Shown: piece after piece, positions 1 through 11,900 of the stretch
How positions within the stretch are numbered: position 1 is the first letter of the stretch
How the letters are laid out: each line of letters begins with the position of its first letter
Source of the DNA: Lepidodermella squamata
Lineage: Eukaryota > Gastrotricha
DNA: 64,000 nt
Direction: 5' to 3'
Assembly: GCA_047495785.1 (NCBI GenBank)
Contig: JBLDXI010000032.1
Span: 310,001-374,000 of the forward strand
Translations under genes and position numbers: made by a program
The notes under the pieces: model-generated
What the model was told of the DNA's origin: nothing
Database searches by the model: none
What the model saw: the letters and a program-made list of their open reading frames with translations, nothing else

Positions 1-644
1 TTCTCATGCCCTTCTGGCTGTTAAAAAATGCTTAAAACCAATGTTCATTACTCGTGATCATGGCTTAGTTAAAAATTCGTTTTTATCTCATTTTAGAGAA
101 CATTGAGATGACGACTTCCACCGCAAAAACTTGCTCGTATACCGTGATAACGAAAATTGATCTGATTGAAAAATTGAAAATAACGAAATTCATCTTGAAT
201 CACGTGATGAAATCATCGCTCTCGGAAAACTACTCGCTATCTCTCACAATTTTGTAATTTATACTTTGCAAATGATGGTCTCCCACGTTAACTGCCATCT
301 GGCTGCTGGCCTCGACCTCCCACATTTTGGGCTTGTCTTCAATCGAGGGCAGCATTGAAGAGTTTCTCATTAGAACAGTTGCTTTCCAGCGACATGTTCG
401 CGAGGTGGTTGAAAACCTTGGCGCATTGAGCACTTCTTTAATCGAGCGCGGACATCGCGTGATTAACACAGCAACATAGCAAATTGGTGTTGTGTCATAC
501 GAAAATAGACGCCTATGAGCATTTATCTATGATAAGAAGTTCCATACAATTATTCACGAAAATACCACGGGTAAAATAAACCCGCTCTGATGAACGACTG
601 CGTGGTCTGCGAGCTTGGTTCGAGCTTTTCAGAACATGTTCGCA

Positions 645-917
645 ATGATGGAGCAAGTCATTAATTTCGTAATGGGATCAGCTGCAAGACTTGAAATTGT
701 CAAGGCGGAGGTATAGCGACTTAAAACAGCTAGTGGTGTTGATCGACTGATCAACTTTGGTGAAAATCGATTCATAGAGCGGCATAATGCCGTTCTGCGT
801 TTTGCCAATGTGTTCGACGTAGTCTCATCGGTCTCAATCGGTCACATGCAATTTATTATTTTAGATACCTCAGCAAATGTCGTGAAACAAAACCGTGAAG
901 TTCTTCATTTTCGGCGA
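645..917 (+). mobile_element. hAT-type transposase remnant
   Basis: Two short reading frames broken by an in-frame TAG near 711 read as part of a hAT-superfamily transposase of the DUF4371 / zinc-finger MYM type. The first has a stretch like NFVMGSAARLEIVK, and the second has ENRFIERHNAVLRF, which matches the family pattern (T)RW(V/I)ERH.AV..F. The catalytic core and termini are not visible, so this is a dead fragment. It probably lies in the first intron of the TPR paralog whose first exon is at 2906-3062. The assignment is from family motifs only. Confidence 0.5.
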
Positions 918-2905
918 TGAAAATTATCGAGGATGCTGAAAATCCGCTATTTCTTTTAAAATCAAAGGTTTAAAGCCGAATGGCCTTGAAAGATTCATTC
1001 CCTTTCACCCGCCGCGTTGAAGAAGGTTCCCTCTGGAGCTCCACCCAGATAGAGAAATTCGCCCATTCCTCTATCCTACGCTTTAATGGCCAATCTTCTG
1101 GAAATGCTGAAAAATGAAATAATTTTTCCTAAAAGCTAAGGAAAGTGTTTGGAGGCGTTGCCTATCAACATCACGAGGTGCCTCAAGCACCGATAATTGC
1201 AATTTTGGTGATGTCCATTCTAATTCTACATCGAATTTTCGTTATTACTGTTGTTTTAGCCGTTCTAATCACCACAACTGTTTGCCTCATTTGTAAGATG
1301 GCACCTTGCATTCAAGGAAGAATGGCCAAGGTATCTGAGCGGCGAAATCCTGTTTACCGAAATATAAATGCCGAAAGCGAATCTGCTATTTATTTAAAGT
1401 GTTCAACACTGCACGATTTTCTATGCTCATTTGCGCTATTTCAATAATTAATGAAAAGATTGTGTATTGTATTTCCTCTTCTTAGAATTTAGAGGACTAA
1501 TACGGTTACTTGACAAATGGCTACAGTTCTGGTCGCTCAGAATACCCTTGAAAACGGTACTGTCATCAGTTCCCAAAGAAACAACTGACGAGGAAGGAGT
1601 TTGTTCAAGAAAAAGTTTGACCGCCATAAATAGTTTACCGAAAGCGCGTGACGGGCGAAAAATACGTTTACCGCGATGCCAAGTTGATAAAAGCCAAAAT
1701 TGTCGTTCGTCTGGTTGGCTGTTGTCAAAAGCTCAAATGCTACTTGAAATTCGAAGACGCGAGTATTACACAGCTCTGTGACGATTATGGAAAAACCGCA
1801 AGTCTGGATGACCAGCGCGGATGGATCGACCGTTACGTATCTGTTGAGCCTAAATCCAAGAGATGGACAATCACTTATTCACTTCCAGCTAAGTACGATA
1901 TTGAATCTAAGCGGCCAACAAGGGCTGTTAGTCTCGCCGTTATTCCTGTTTGTAAGGAATTCATCGAAAAGGCGCTATCGGTTAGAATGAAATTTTTGTA
2001 GTACAATTTAACAAAGAAGATAAAGGAGGGCGGTCAAAAACGCGGCACCTTGTTAATTAACCGCTGTAAGAAGTGGAACTGTTGGCAAAAGTTCACGGGT
2101 GATTCAATTCGAGAACTGTCAGCTTTTTTCGTCAGTCAGACAGTATTCATGGCCAGCGAATCTTTCTGTCCCGATTCGCTGTGAGAGAAACGGTTTCGAC
2201 AATTCACGGACTAAAAGTATGCAGTGGTTCCACGTCTCGAGCTAGATCAATGTTTCCGCGACTGGAACGATGTTAGATGTTATAATATATTATTTCTTAC
2301 CCTCAAGGATTTTTACAAAATATCTGCGACACTTATGCATGGATTGGGCCACCACTCACCCAGTTCTCTCCTTGGGCTATCTCTCCGTCTATATTCAAGA
2401 ATTACGAATTGTACCCATACATTTGTATTTCTCAAGCAAAGATGTGAGTCCTCAAAGGCAAGAAAGAAGTTTAATCGGGCTATTTTGCCAGTGGTTTCCT
2501 TTTTCTCGCAGGACTGCTGGAGTTTGGCCTTATCCGTTCCGTTATTAGGCTCAACTTATGGTTTATGTCTGTTCCCACACAACCCCTAGGCAGCCCGCAA
2601 CCGGTTGCGGGTTGCAATCGTAGGATATCCCCGGCTACAACGGTCAACATCAAGAAATTCGTTGAACATATACTCTAAGCGTAAGTGGACTAGATAAGAA
2701 ATATGTACGTGTGTGGATTTTTTCACGATCAAGGAAAAATTTATTCACATACTACTAGGTTTTCGAAAATCACCAAAGTGCGGGCTCTTCCCTGACGGAT
2801 TGAAAACTAATAACAAATCGTCTTTGAAAAAATTCTGAGAGATTTTATCAGGCGAGGAATAAGATCCGCCATTGTGTAACCATTAAAAAAGATTAGGAAA
2901 CTCAC
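918..2905. other. Unassigned DNA, probably intron of the 2906-3062 paralog
   Basis: No recognisable gene. Weak plus-strand frames occur, one at 1145-1447 with a hydrophobic segment (PIIAILVMSILILHRIFVI) but no ATG, and one at 1648-2001 with no known domain. No TPR repeat is visible on the minus strand, so the second exon of the upstream paralog is not here. Bases 2768-2791 share a 24-bp near-identical word with 19422-19445, suggesting a dispersed repeat. Bases 1-644 are similarly featureless. Confidence 0.4.
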
Positions 2906-3062
2906 AAAGCTTGGTATGAGCCGAATACACACTGTCACCAGTCTCAATAGTGGATAACAGCTCCAGATTCGGCGGCGAATCGACTGGCGGAGGCACTTCA
3001 ATATCGGTTGCAATCGCTTCGTAGTCCAATTTCCCACCAAATAATACACCCCAAGTATCCAT
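2906..3062 (-). CDS. First exon of a tenth TPR-family paralog (rest not in window)
   Basis: This exon is hidden among longer spurious frames. From the ATG at 3062 it encodes MDTWGVLFGGKLDYEAI, then a stretch with PPPVDSPPNLELL, and ends at a GTGAGT donor after one base of a codon (157 nt, phase 1). The neighbouring paralogs have the same kind of exon: MAYWKTLFGGKLNYEAI in the gene at 3412-5707, also phase 1, and METVRATFGADFDYAAA at 13837-13993, also 157 nt and phase 1. Shared length, phase and sequence make chance unlikely. No second exon is visible in the leftmost 2.9 kb. Either the intron continues past the window edge, as other family introns of 2.2-3.6 kb would allow, or this is an orphan exon. 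Confidence 0.75.
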
Positions 3063-3411
3063 TGATGTGATATAGGAAAATAATCAAACCTACAAATACA
3101 AAGCCATTCAGAATATATTGCACAATTCCACTTAAGATATTAAGGTGGAAGTTTGTATCGAAAATACCATCGAGCATGCTCACAACAAATAGGGTGATAA
3201 TCGCAGAATGAAAGTTAGCCCGGAAATGCGGAAATAAGAAGAGAAATAGCGAATCGACATAGTTAATTAAGCGTGGCCACGTTACGTAATTACGCTAGCT
3301 GGCTAGTCGCGTGCCAGAAAACGCGTGCGCGCTTGATAATTTTGCTCATTCATTTTTTCAATTTAAACACAGAAAATCACAACCCAGCATTATTAGTAAT
3401 TCAAGAGGTTT
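3063..3411. other. Spacer between two TPR-family genes
   Basis: About 350 bp between the start of the 2906-3062 exon and the stop of the next paralog upstream. It would contain the promoter of the former and the 3' end of the latter. It holds one copy of the dispersed word TTAAGGTGGA (3140-3149). No gene seen. Confidence 0.5.
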
Positions 3412-5707
3412 CTAATCGAATTTCTCACAAAACTGAATGAGAAGCTTATTGTCAGAGTAGGTCTCATCAACGCGAATTTCTTTGATTGAGCTTAGCAGCG
3501 AACCATAATTATCAATAAGCCGGCATTTTTCAACCAAACTGGCATCGATTCTCGACCAATCAGCCAATAGTTCGATTGCCTTAATGAGCAGGTCATCTTT
3601 CAACCCAGTTTTAGCCAAAATTCGGCTGGCAAGATTGACCAGAAGCGGAGTATTAGCAACAATCATGTCTTTCACACGATCATCCGGAACTTCCAGAATC
3701 GAGGAACAGGTTTTAGCCGAAATTGCCAACAAAAATTCGACATCGATAAAAGAGTCAGCTTCGATTGATCGGGTGATGAGATTCTTCAAAAAGTCATTCA
3801 GTTTTGGTAAATTCAGCAACTTTATCAGCGCGTTTGAATCTGCGTGTTTCATCAAAGCAGCAAAGCAGGCCAAAGCGTCCTTTTCATGCACGCGATGCGA
3901 AATTAAGGAGGAGATTTTCTTTAGAACATCACAAGACTCCAATTGCAGCGAAACTTTGGCGAAAGCTTGGCACTTCTCGCTGAGATTTCTGATGATTTTC
4001 ACAGTATCTCCGACGTGAGATTTCGACTTTCTTATATCTTCATCCACAAAAACAGCCGCTAAATGCTTGGCGAGACGGCCAAGAAGATTCGCGTCGCTTA
4101 AAATTTCATTCAAATCGACATCATCTTCAGACGACAGATTCAGGGCCAGCGTCAAAGTTTGCTTCAGATGTTCTTTGGCCACTCTAGTTTCCGCCCAATA
4201 GTAATTCACAGCGTATTTTAATCGAGTCGCAACGTGGTGCCAAACACCAGGCCGAGCCGCTAGGATCCTCCTTAAATTCGGCCGTTCCGACGCGGCGAGC
4301 CAAAACGGTAGGAAAGACTCGTAAATAGGCATGGTCATCCTCATCATTTCAGACCTCGACACTAGATACAGAGAGCTGAGGGTAGCTAGCAGTGATAAGG
4401 CATGGTCCAGCTTTTCACGTTTCATCAATTCCAAACTATCGAGAAACCACGGTTCGCATAGAACAGACGTGATTTGCTTGTTGTACTTGTTGGTATTCGG
4501 CGAGTTTCGCACGTCATAAGCCGCGATGTGAAAACTCATGAGATGAGCGTAGAAAGACAGATCGTTGAAAGGCGGGGTATCTTTGATGTAAGAATTTCGC
4601 AACTTTTCATCGGCCAAAATGTTGTTCAGTACAGGCAAAAGACCTCCGACGAGAATTCCGACCGCGAAACTGTGGCCAATTCTGGGGAAGATTTCTTGAT
4701 AACTGTGAAAACTAGTCGCCGAAAACGCTAGTTTTGCCAGAGTTATGCCCAGAGGCGTTATCGAGAGTAAGATATCCATATTTTCGCTGAAAAAACTTTC
4801 GATCACGTTCAAGTACGATGCGACAAAACGAGCCTCGCCCTGGGTCATTTTGCTGATAACAGGCATCGGTTCTTCCATAAATTCGCGGATATAAGGCGTT
4901 TTCATCGCCATTTGAGGGATTAAGCAATACCATCGCTGTAGAATACTATCGTCAATGTCGGCGTTAGCCATGTAGAAATACGTCATTTCAAGGGCCAAAT
5001 ACACCTCAGCCGATCGCTCGCCCGCCGTCGTCAATCTTCGCTCAAGTTCATCCAATTCTTCGATTTTCGCTTTGATAAGCTTCGAGGGTGGAATCGATTC
5101 GATCAGCCGGTTTGTCTCGCTTTTATAGAAGGCTTTGTCCTTTTCTGGGATAAGGTGATGGCTGTGTTCGTAGTGGAAACGAGCCTCGTCACCCCGGCCC
5201 AATTCGCAATAAGCTCTTATCGTCAGCAACTGCAGTTTCACCGAGCCATGCAAGTCCATATCAGCGCCAACACTCAGGAAACACGATGCTTCTTCAGGGC
5301 AGCCGTCGTTTATGTAGGCTATTCCGATATTAGAGTAATTTTTCACCTCGTAAGGGTCTATGCTGATCGCCTTGTGGTAGCTAGCGATGGCTTCTTTGAA
5401 GTTTTTCTTACGATAGTGCTCATTGCCAACTTCACGAACATCTTCAGCCTCGAGCTGACGGTCTAATTTGACGGAATCACCATAAATTTGATCACCTGAA
5501 AGGAAAATCGGTCAATTTCAAATGCAGGAGAAAGTTAAAGAACCTACTGAGCGTTATGTGGACGTGAGTATATATCACATTCGCGTTTTCTATCTTCGAT
5601 ACAGCGGCCAAATTTTCTGGTGTATCGATGGGACTAGGAATTATGTCCTCAAATTCAATCGCTTCATAATTCAGTTTACCACCGAAAAGCGTTTTCCAAT
5701 AAGCCAT
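3412..5707 (-). CDS. TPR / armadillo-like repeat protein, paralog A (2 exons, 747 aa)
   Basis: Exons 5548-5707 and 3412-5495 are joined over a 52-nt intron (GTAGGT...TTTCAG, phase 1). The start MAYWKTLFGG is chosen because sister genes begin the same way; an in-frame upstream start would add a hydrophobic stretch the others lack. Residues 1-54 form the short (T/L)LFGG leader. Three TPR units follow (VREVGNEHYRKKNFKEAI..., SNIGIAYINDG...), then a helical C-terminal region of about 500 residues with family motifs PPFNDLSFY, EPWF and RPGVWHHVATRL. It most resembles the next gene (5976-13993): both carry GERSAEVYL and MT.(G/N)E.RFV. The function is not recognised. TPR plus armadillo-like helices suggests a protein-binding co-chaperone or scaffold, by inference only. 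It contains two copies of the TTAAGG-GG word (3903, 4267). Confidence 0.85.
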
Positions 5708-5975
5708 CTTAATAACTCCTAAAAGGTTCAGTAAAATTGCGGTGCAAAAATGAAGAAAAATGAGCCTAGCCTCAAAACTCGGAAAAGAGTTTTTCATAAA
5801 ATCTCGGCATTTCTAAATCCGCAGAAAATGCGTTTTACTTATCCGCAATTTCAGAAAATAATTATTATACATCTGGAAAACTGGAGTAACACTATTTACA
5901 AGACGATGGTGCATGAAAATAAGCGTCAATTTATGTTTTTTTTCATTCTCGCTCTAAAAATGATCCTCACTAGTT

Positions 5976-8900
5976 TCAGACCGCGTTTGCACTATTCAGA
6001 TCAAGCTTGGACATGCGAATCGCCTCGACGATAGCCGGGTCAGCAGCCGATAGCTTCGAAACTAGATTTGGCAAATTAGAATTTTCCGGCATCGATTTCG
6101 ACAGTTTTACAATTCCCTTCGCCATATCTTGATATTTCGAGGCTAAAATCGCAGCGATCAATTTTTCTTTCCCAGCAGCTAAAAACTCATCCTTAAAAAG
6201 AGCTCCAAGCAAATCAACAGCCGCAATCTTCACTGCATCGTTGTCAAAAGTAGCGATGATTTCGACTAGACGATCAATCAATTTGGCAAATTTTTCGTCT
6301 TTAACCAACTTCGCAACCGAATCTTGAGTAGCTTTCTGAGCCAATTTAGCGCAGCTGATTAAAGCAACAGATAACGTGTCGATATTGGTCAATTTGGTCT
6401 GGATTAAGGCAACAACAGCATTTCGAAGACCTTTCGCATGCCTTTTCAGGACTAATTCAGGGAATTCAGGACGGCATTCCGAGAGGCTGTTGATAATTTC
6501 AAACGTAGCGCGAGATATTGAATCGATGAAAGTAGGCGAAAGGCCGCTCAAGCTCTTTTTAGTTGGAATTTCCAGCAACATTTCAAAGGCAATTGGAAAT
6601 TCTTCCATGCAAGGATTTTGGTCGAAAATCGCGGGATTAAGAGGGAACTTCGCCAGGTTACGAAGAGTTCGAATGGTGTCCTCCAAATGGCCTCGGCAAT
6701 TCGAATTTGTCGATTCAAAAACGCAAATATGAGCAACCGCCTTACGCAGACGGCCGCACAGATGCAGCCAAAGGCCAGGCCGATCAGCAGCGATTGGACC
6801 CAAAACCGGGTTCGATGAAATTTTCAGCCAAAAATTGAGGAAAGACGAGAAGGGCGGGTTATCGATTTCAGCCATATTATAGCGACAGCTGTACAGAATT
6901 GCACTTAAAGTGTTCAATAATGAAAACGAATGATCGAGCGATTTTCTCGGCATTTTCTCCATTTTTTGAATAGACCACTGTTCGCAGAGAAGGTTGCAAA
7001 CTTCGCGGGCAAATGCGTCGGTTTTCGGCGATTCAATCGTGTCGAAAACAGTCAACATCATGCTGAAGTAATGGCAATAGAAAGACAGATCGTTCAGAGG
7101 CGCCGTTTCCTTGATAGCGGAATTTCGAATCGAAGGATAGCCGATCAAGGCGGTCAAAATTTGCATGTAAGCTGTGAAAAATCCACCGCAAATGTAACTG
7201 GCTCCGACAGTTTTGTAGCAAGCTTGAACGTTGGTTCGTTTCGTAAGGGCGAGGCCGAGTTTAGCCATGAATGGCATGAAGCAAGGTAATTCAACCAATT
7301 TCTTCGCATTTTCCAAGCTTTCTTGACATGCATAGTTTACCTGGAATAATTAAAATAAATCAGTTAAATAAACGAAAAAATTTGCTAAAATTCTGAATTC
7401 ATTTTGTTTTTTCCTTAATCCATGCAGCCCATGCATTTCAGGTAGTATTTAGCAGCCCCTACGCCCAGAATCAAAGCGTTATAGTAACATTTCCAGTGTT
7501 ACATACCCGAAATCTTTGTTGTAATATTGAGCGATTTAATCGAACAAAGACTTGTTAAGTTAGAACATAACCAGGTTTCTCTGAATCTACGACTGAACTT
7601 TGATGGAATAACTTCGCTTTCAAGCATGCTGGCACTGGAACTAAAGTCTGGCAATTAGTTGCTAGCATCTTCTGCAATTTGCCAGAGTTCACTAGTTTCA
7701 AGCCTGAGAATATGTTGTTGCTTGGTATATGGCAAGGTCCACAAATCTAAAACCGTCTGATGACTTCAAAGCGCCCGAAGATCTCAAGGTGGAAGTCTTG
7801 GATTATTCAAAAGCTCTTTGCTCTAGTTTTTGTGCTGGTCGCTGCCACAGTTGGGCGCCGCCAGTTCAGGTGCTCCCAAGGTTCCGCCCACCGCCAACGA
7901 TCAGGCTGGAACCAATGCTGCCGCCAGTTCAGGTGCTCCCAAGGTTCCGCCCACCGCCAACGATCAGGCTGGAACCAATGCTGCCGCCAGTTCAGGTGCT
8001 CCCAAGGTTCCGCCCACCGCCTATTATCAGGCTGGAACCAGCACTTCTGCTATTTCCGCGCTGCCCCAGTCCAGGCCAAATCCAGGCGATCAGGCCGGAA
8101 GCAGTGCTGTTGGGTCGGAAAACCAGCCGCCACAGCAGGAATTCGCAACTGAACAGCGAGAGGCAAGCTTAGATACCTGGATAACACTGCATTTCGACAG
8201 CAGGTGACTTATTTCCCAGTTTATGCCAGTTGGGCGCACGAACAATCAACTTCAAGTTGTCAGGACCGTGCATCACCTGGCATTTCAAGTTGCTTACCCT
8301 GACAAATCAGGGGTCCAAAATAAACACGCCACGCATCATTTGCGCCTTGCGATGCTCACACCGCAAAGATAGCACACAGCAGTCACGATTTATTACAAGT
8401 TTCCGAGTCTAAGCGTATCATGTAAAGTTAACTCCGGCCTCGTCATACCTGGTGAGTACCTCACGGGTTTAATACAGCTAAAATACTACCTCATTGAGAA
8501 GGTCGGGCCGAAGTTGGCAGTCTTTAATCGCGGAGAAAAATTTAGCCGGTTGTCCAGCTGGAAGGCGGAGATGGCCGGAAATGGCTATCCAAAACCCAAC
8601 CGGACCCTGCTACGGTCGATCGTTCCATCGCCCTTGGGCTGTTCGATAATATTATCCATCGCAACCACCTTCGCCAACCCTACTGTCAGCTGCATCTTAC
8701 TAAGAAGAATACGAGGAACAGAACGACGGTACGACTACTATATTCCGACGATCCCTGGTGAAAATTTAGCAGTACCTGCGATTGCCGAGATTACGCTGGC
8801 ACAAAAGTATTGCCAACAAACATTAAAATTCATTTCTTTGTTGCTGAACACTGGCAGCTGCCAATTCCTCATATATTTCCAGGCTTCAATTAAAACTACG

Positions 8901-11900
8901 ACATTTCATTTAGTTGACTTTTCATCAGCACTAAACATTCCCTTTCAAGCATTCTCTATATTTCTTGCTTTGATTTAGATTGGCGCAAAAGCCCGTCGGT
9001 GTTGTGTTTGTGTCAAAAATTACCTGCTGTGGTATTAATTTATGCCATTCACCATTGCTTCGCCAACCACTTATTTTAAGAAAAAATTGCTTCGTTCATC
9101 ATTCAGCTTCTTGCATCTCACCGTCACGACATGTTTATTGTTGGTGAAATTTTCTCAAGCCGAGAAATTATCCGTGCAGACATCAAATAACGGGACTACG
9201 CGCTACGCATCGATATTTGTGGTGAATAAATAACTCCGCCTTCACTATATTGTACAAATATCGAATTCATTGTGAATTCCCTATTCCCTAAATCTGTGAA
9301 ACTTCCTGTTCATTTACCTCACGAGAGAGGCGTGCTCTTTACAGCTGATGACAACCTACAAACTATCGTTGAGCAAGATAGCAAATCAATGCTGGAAAGT
9401 TTCTTTGAGTTAAATCGCGTTGCAAGGGATGAAATTGAAGTGTTGGATGTGACTACAACATCGCACGACCAACTCAATTTACATTTACAAGCCATGAGAA
9501 CTGGGGTCAACTGTTAAATGATTGCCAACTGCCCATGCGTAATAAACCAGTGCGGTCAACTTTTGTCAAACCGCAGTTAACCTGGGCCCTGTCCTCCAAT
9601 GATCAGCCCGGCGCTTCGAACCGGCACTAAACCTTTAACCGCGAAAATTCCCGAGAAAATTGAGAAGGCATTTTTTGGGTGAATAATCCATCCAAACTTT
9701 AACACTGCGAAGAATCGGTGTTACTTCATACAGGGTATTTCAAACAGTGATAATTTCATACATTTTTACATTAAATCGTGGCTATTTCATACAGTGTCAA
9801 TCTGGACAATGATTTTTCGTAAATATAAGTGGAGATCAAGATTATTTCGTACAAAACAAGGATTGATTTCAACTCATGAAATCGTGATAATTTCATACCG
9901 AAAGTTAAACGAGCTATAAAGCGGCTCAAGAACCATAATCCAGCTTAATAGCTCGTAATTGCTACTTACTCGCTACCATGCTTTTCTTAACCTTACGACA
10001 TTTACTGCCTTTGCTTATCGTATGCGACGTATGCAGTAAGGATTGCCCCACTGAGCGCGGCTTGAAGATTCACAAGACAAGTCGCTGTATAGCAAGAAAT
10101 GTCACACCGGCTTCTACATCTTCTACGCCGGCAATGAGCCGCCAAACTTCAGTTGCAATGGAGTTCGAGGACTCTATTCCCATTTTTCGAGTACATCGAC
10201 TCGTATTGGTTTAAAGATGTAACCGAGGAGAGATGGTGTGTTTATCGGAAGGAATTTCGCACTAACAACTTTGCAGAAGGCAACAACAACGGGATTAACA
10301 CGAAGGTTGGAGTGAGTCACCCTAATGTCTGGCGTTTTCGAATTCTATGCTCGAGCTAGAAAACGATTCTCGAGTTGTTATCGACCAAATCACCTACAAG
10401 CCGGCTAGCTCCGGAACCAAGCAAAAATATCGAACTTAATCAAGTCGCGCTGGGACGAGTTCGATCAGAACAAGCTTATTCCAATTGAGTTCTTAGATGC
10501 GGTTTCCGATGTACTTTCTCAACTCAAGGAGAAGAAGCCCAGGGCGAAAGAATACTTCCGCGAACTGGCCCCGTTGGACTTTGTTGATCCTGAGGGTGAA
10601 AGTGAAGATGATAATAATGATCATAAAGATGATTAACGATTAAATCTGTTTTCCGGGTGTAGAGAAGAATAAAGTATGAAATTATCACGATTTTCGTTGG
10701 TATTTATTTTCGTATGAGAAAGTCACAAAAAAATCAGAAAAATGTCATGAAAATATCACGGAAATAATGTACGAGTTACTACTGGTTTTGTATGAAATTA
10801 TCACTGTATGAAGTACATTGTATGAACTAACACTTTACCCGGCCAACACTATGAGCCGAAAGATAATTACGATACATGAAATGCATAAAAATTATTGAAG
10901 AAATAAATAAATATCAAGAGGCTAGGATACGAACCTGTAACAAGAAAACGCCAACGAATCGAAATTCGTTTCCAGTCATCTGGGGCAATCGACCTTCAGG
11001 ATCCCGGACAAATTCGGCGATAAAAGGCGTTTCAGTGAACATTTTGCAGAGAACATCAAGCCATTCCACCGGGCAGTGTAGCTTATTCCGAGACGCATCC
11101 ATGAAATGCTCACTCAAAAAGAGATAGACCTCCGCAGATCGCTCGCCACTGGTCAACAATCGCCGGCCGAATTCTTCCATATCCTGGCGATCGTTTCGAT
11201 CATGTTGCAAGTCACGCGGGACCGATCGAATAATTTTCTCCAATTCGGATTTGTAAGTCTTCTTATCAGCCTTGTCGATTAGATGCATGTTATCCAGCCC
11301 CCACGACTTCGCCGCCTTGTAAAACCCGAGGTTAGCCGTTGCTTGGACCATGAGTAAATGAGCTTTAGCCGAAGTGCGACCCACATCGATCGCCATACTA
11401 GTAGCTGCCAGGGCCTCTTCATGTAGGCCCAGGGCCATGTAGCAAATTGCTATGTTATTGAATAGACGAACGTCGTACGAAGCGAGAAGTAAGGCTCGAC
11501 GGTAAGCTTCGATCGCCTCCTCGTACTTTCCCTCGCCGTGCAATTTGTTGCCAAGTTGTCGAATCGGTTCGGCGTCGACGAGCCGGTCTTCTTTAGAGCG
11601 CCCTCCTTCCATTTCGATCGCTAAAAAACAAAATTGAAGAATAAATATGAAAAATCAGGATAATTCGGCGAAATTTGGCGAAGACTCATCTGCCTAAAAA
11701 TGTCTTAATTCTTTCACCATTCTGTAGAGCCCTAAGGAAAGACCTTAGTTCGTCACACACTTCTGATTCAATACAACTGACCCTTCTGCTACGCCGTCTG
11801 GCTCTGGATCAGGGCCAAGCGCACCTCCCGTGACTTTACAGGTATCAATTAATTTACAGGTCAAGCGACGCCTCTGGTTCCCGATTCGAACGTCAAGGTC

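Noticed and set aside
1145-1447. Plus-strand frame with a hydrophobic segment as a membrane-protein gene
   Set aside because: No ATG, no convincing acceptor, no homolog recognised, and it lies among decayed transposon sequence.
5708-5797. Longer start for paralog A giving a hydrophobic, signal-peptide-like N terminus
   Set aside because: Sister genes begin directly at the LFG leader, and the extra stretch has no counterpart in them.
8514-8978. Plus-strand 154-codon frame
   Set aside because: No domain, no paralog in the window and poor splice context within a transposon-rich intron.
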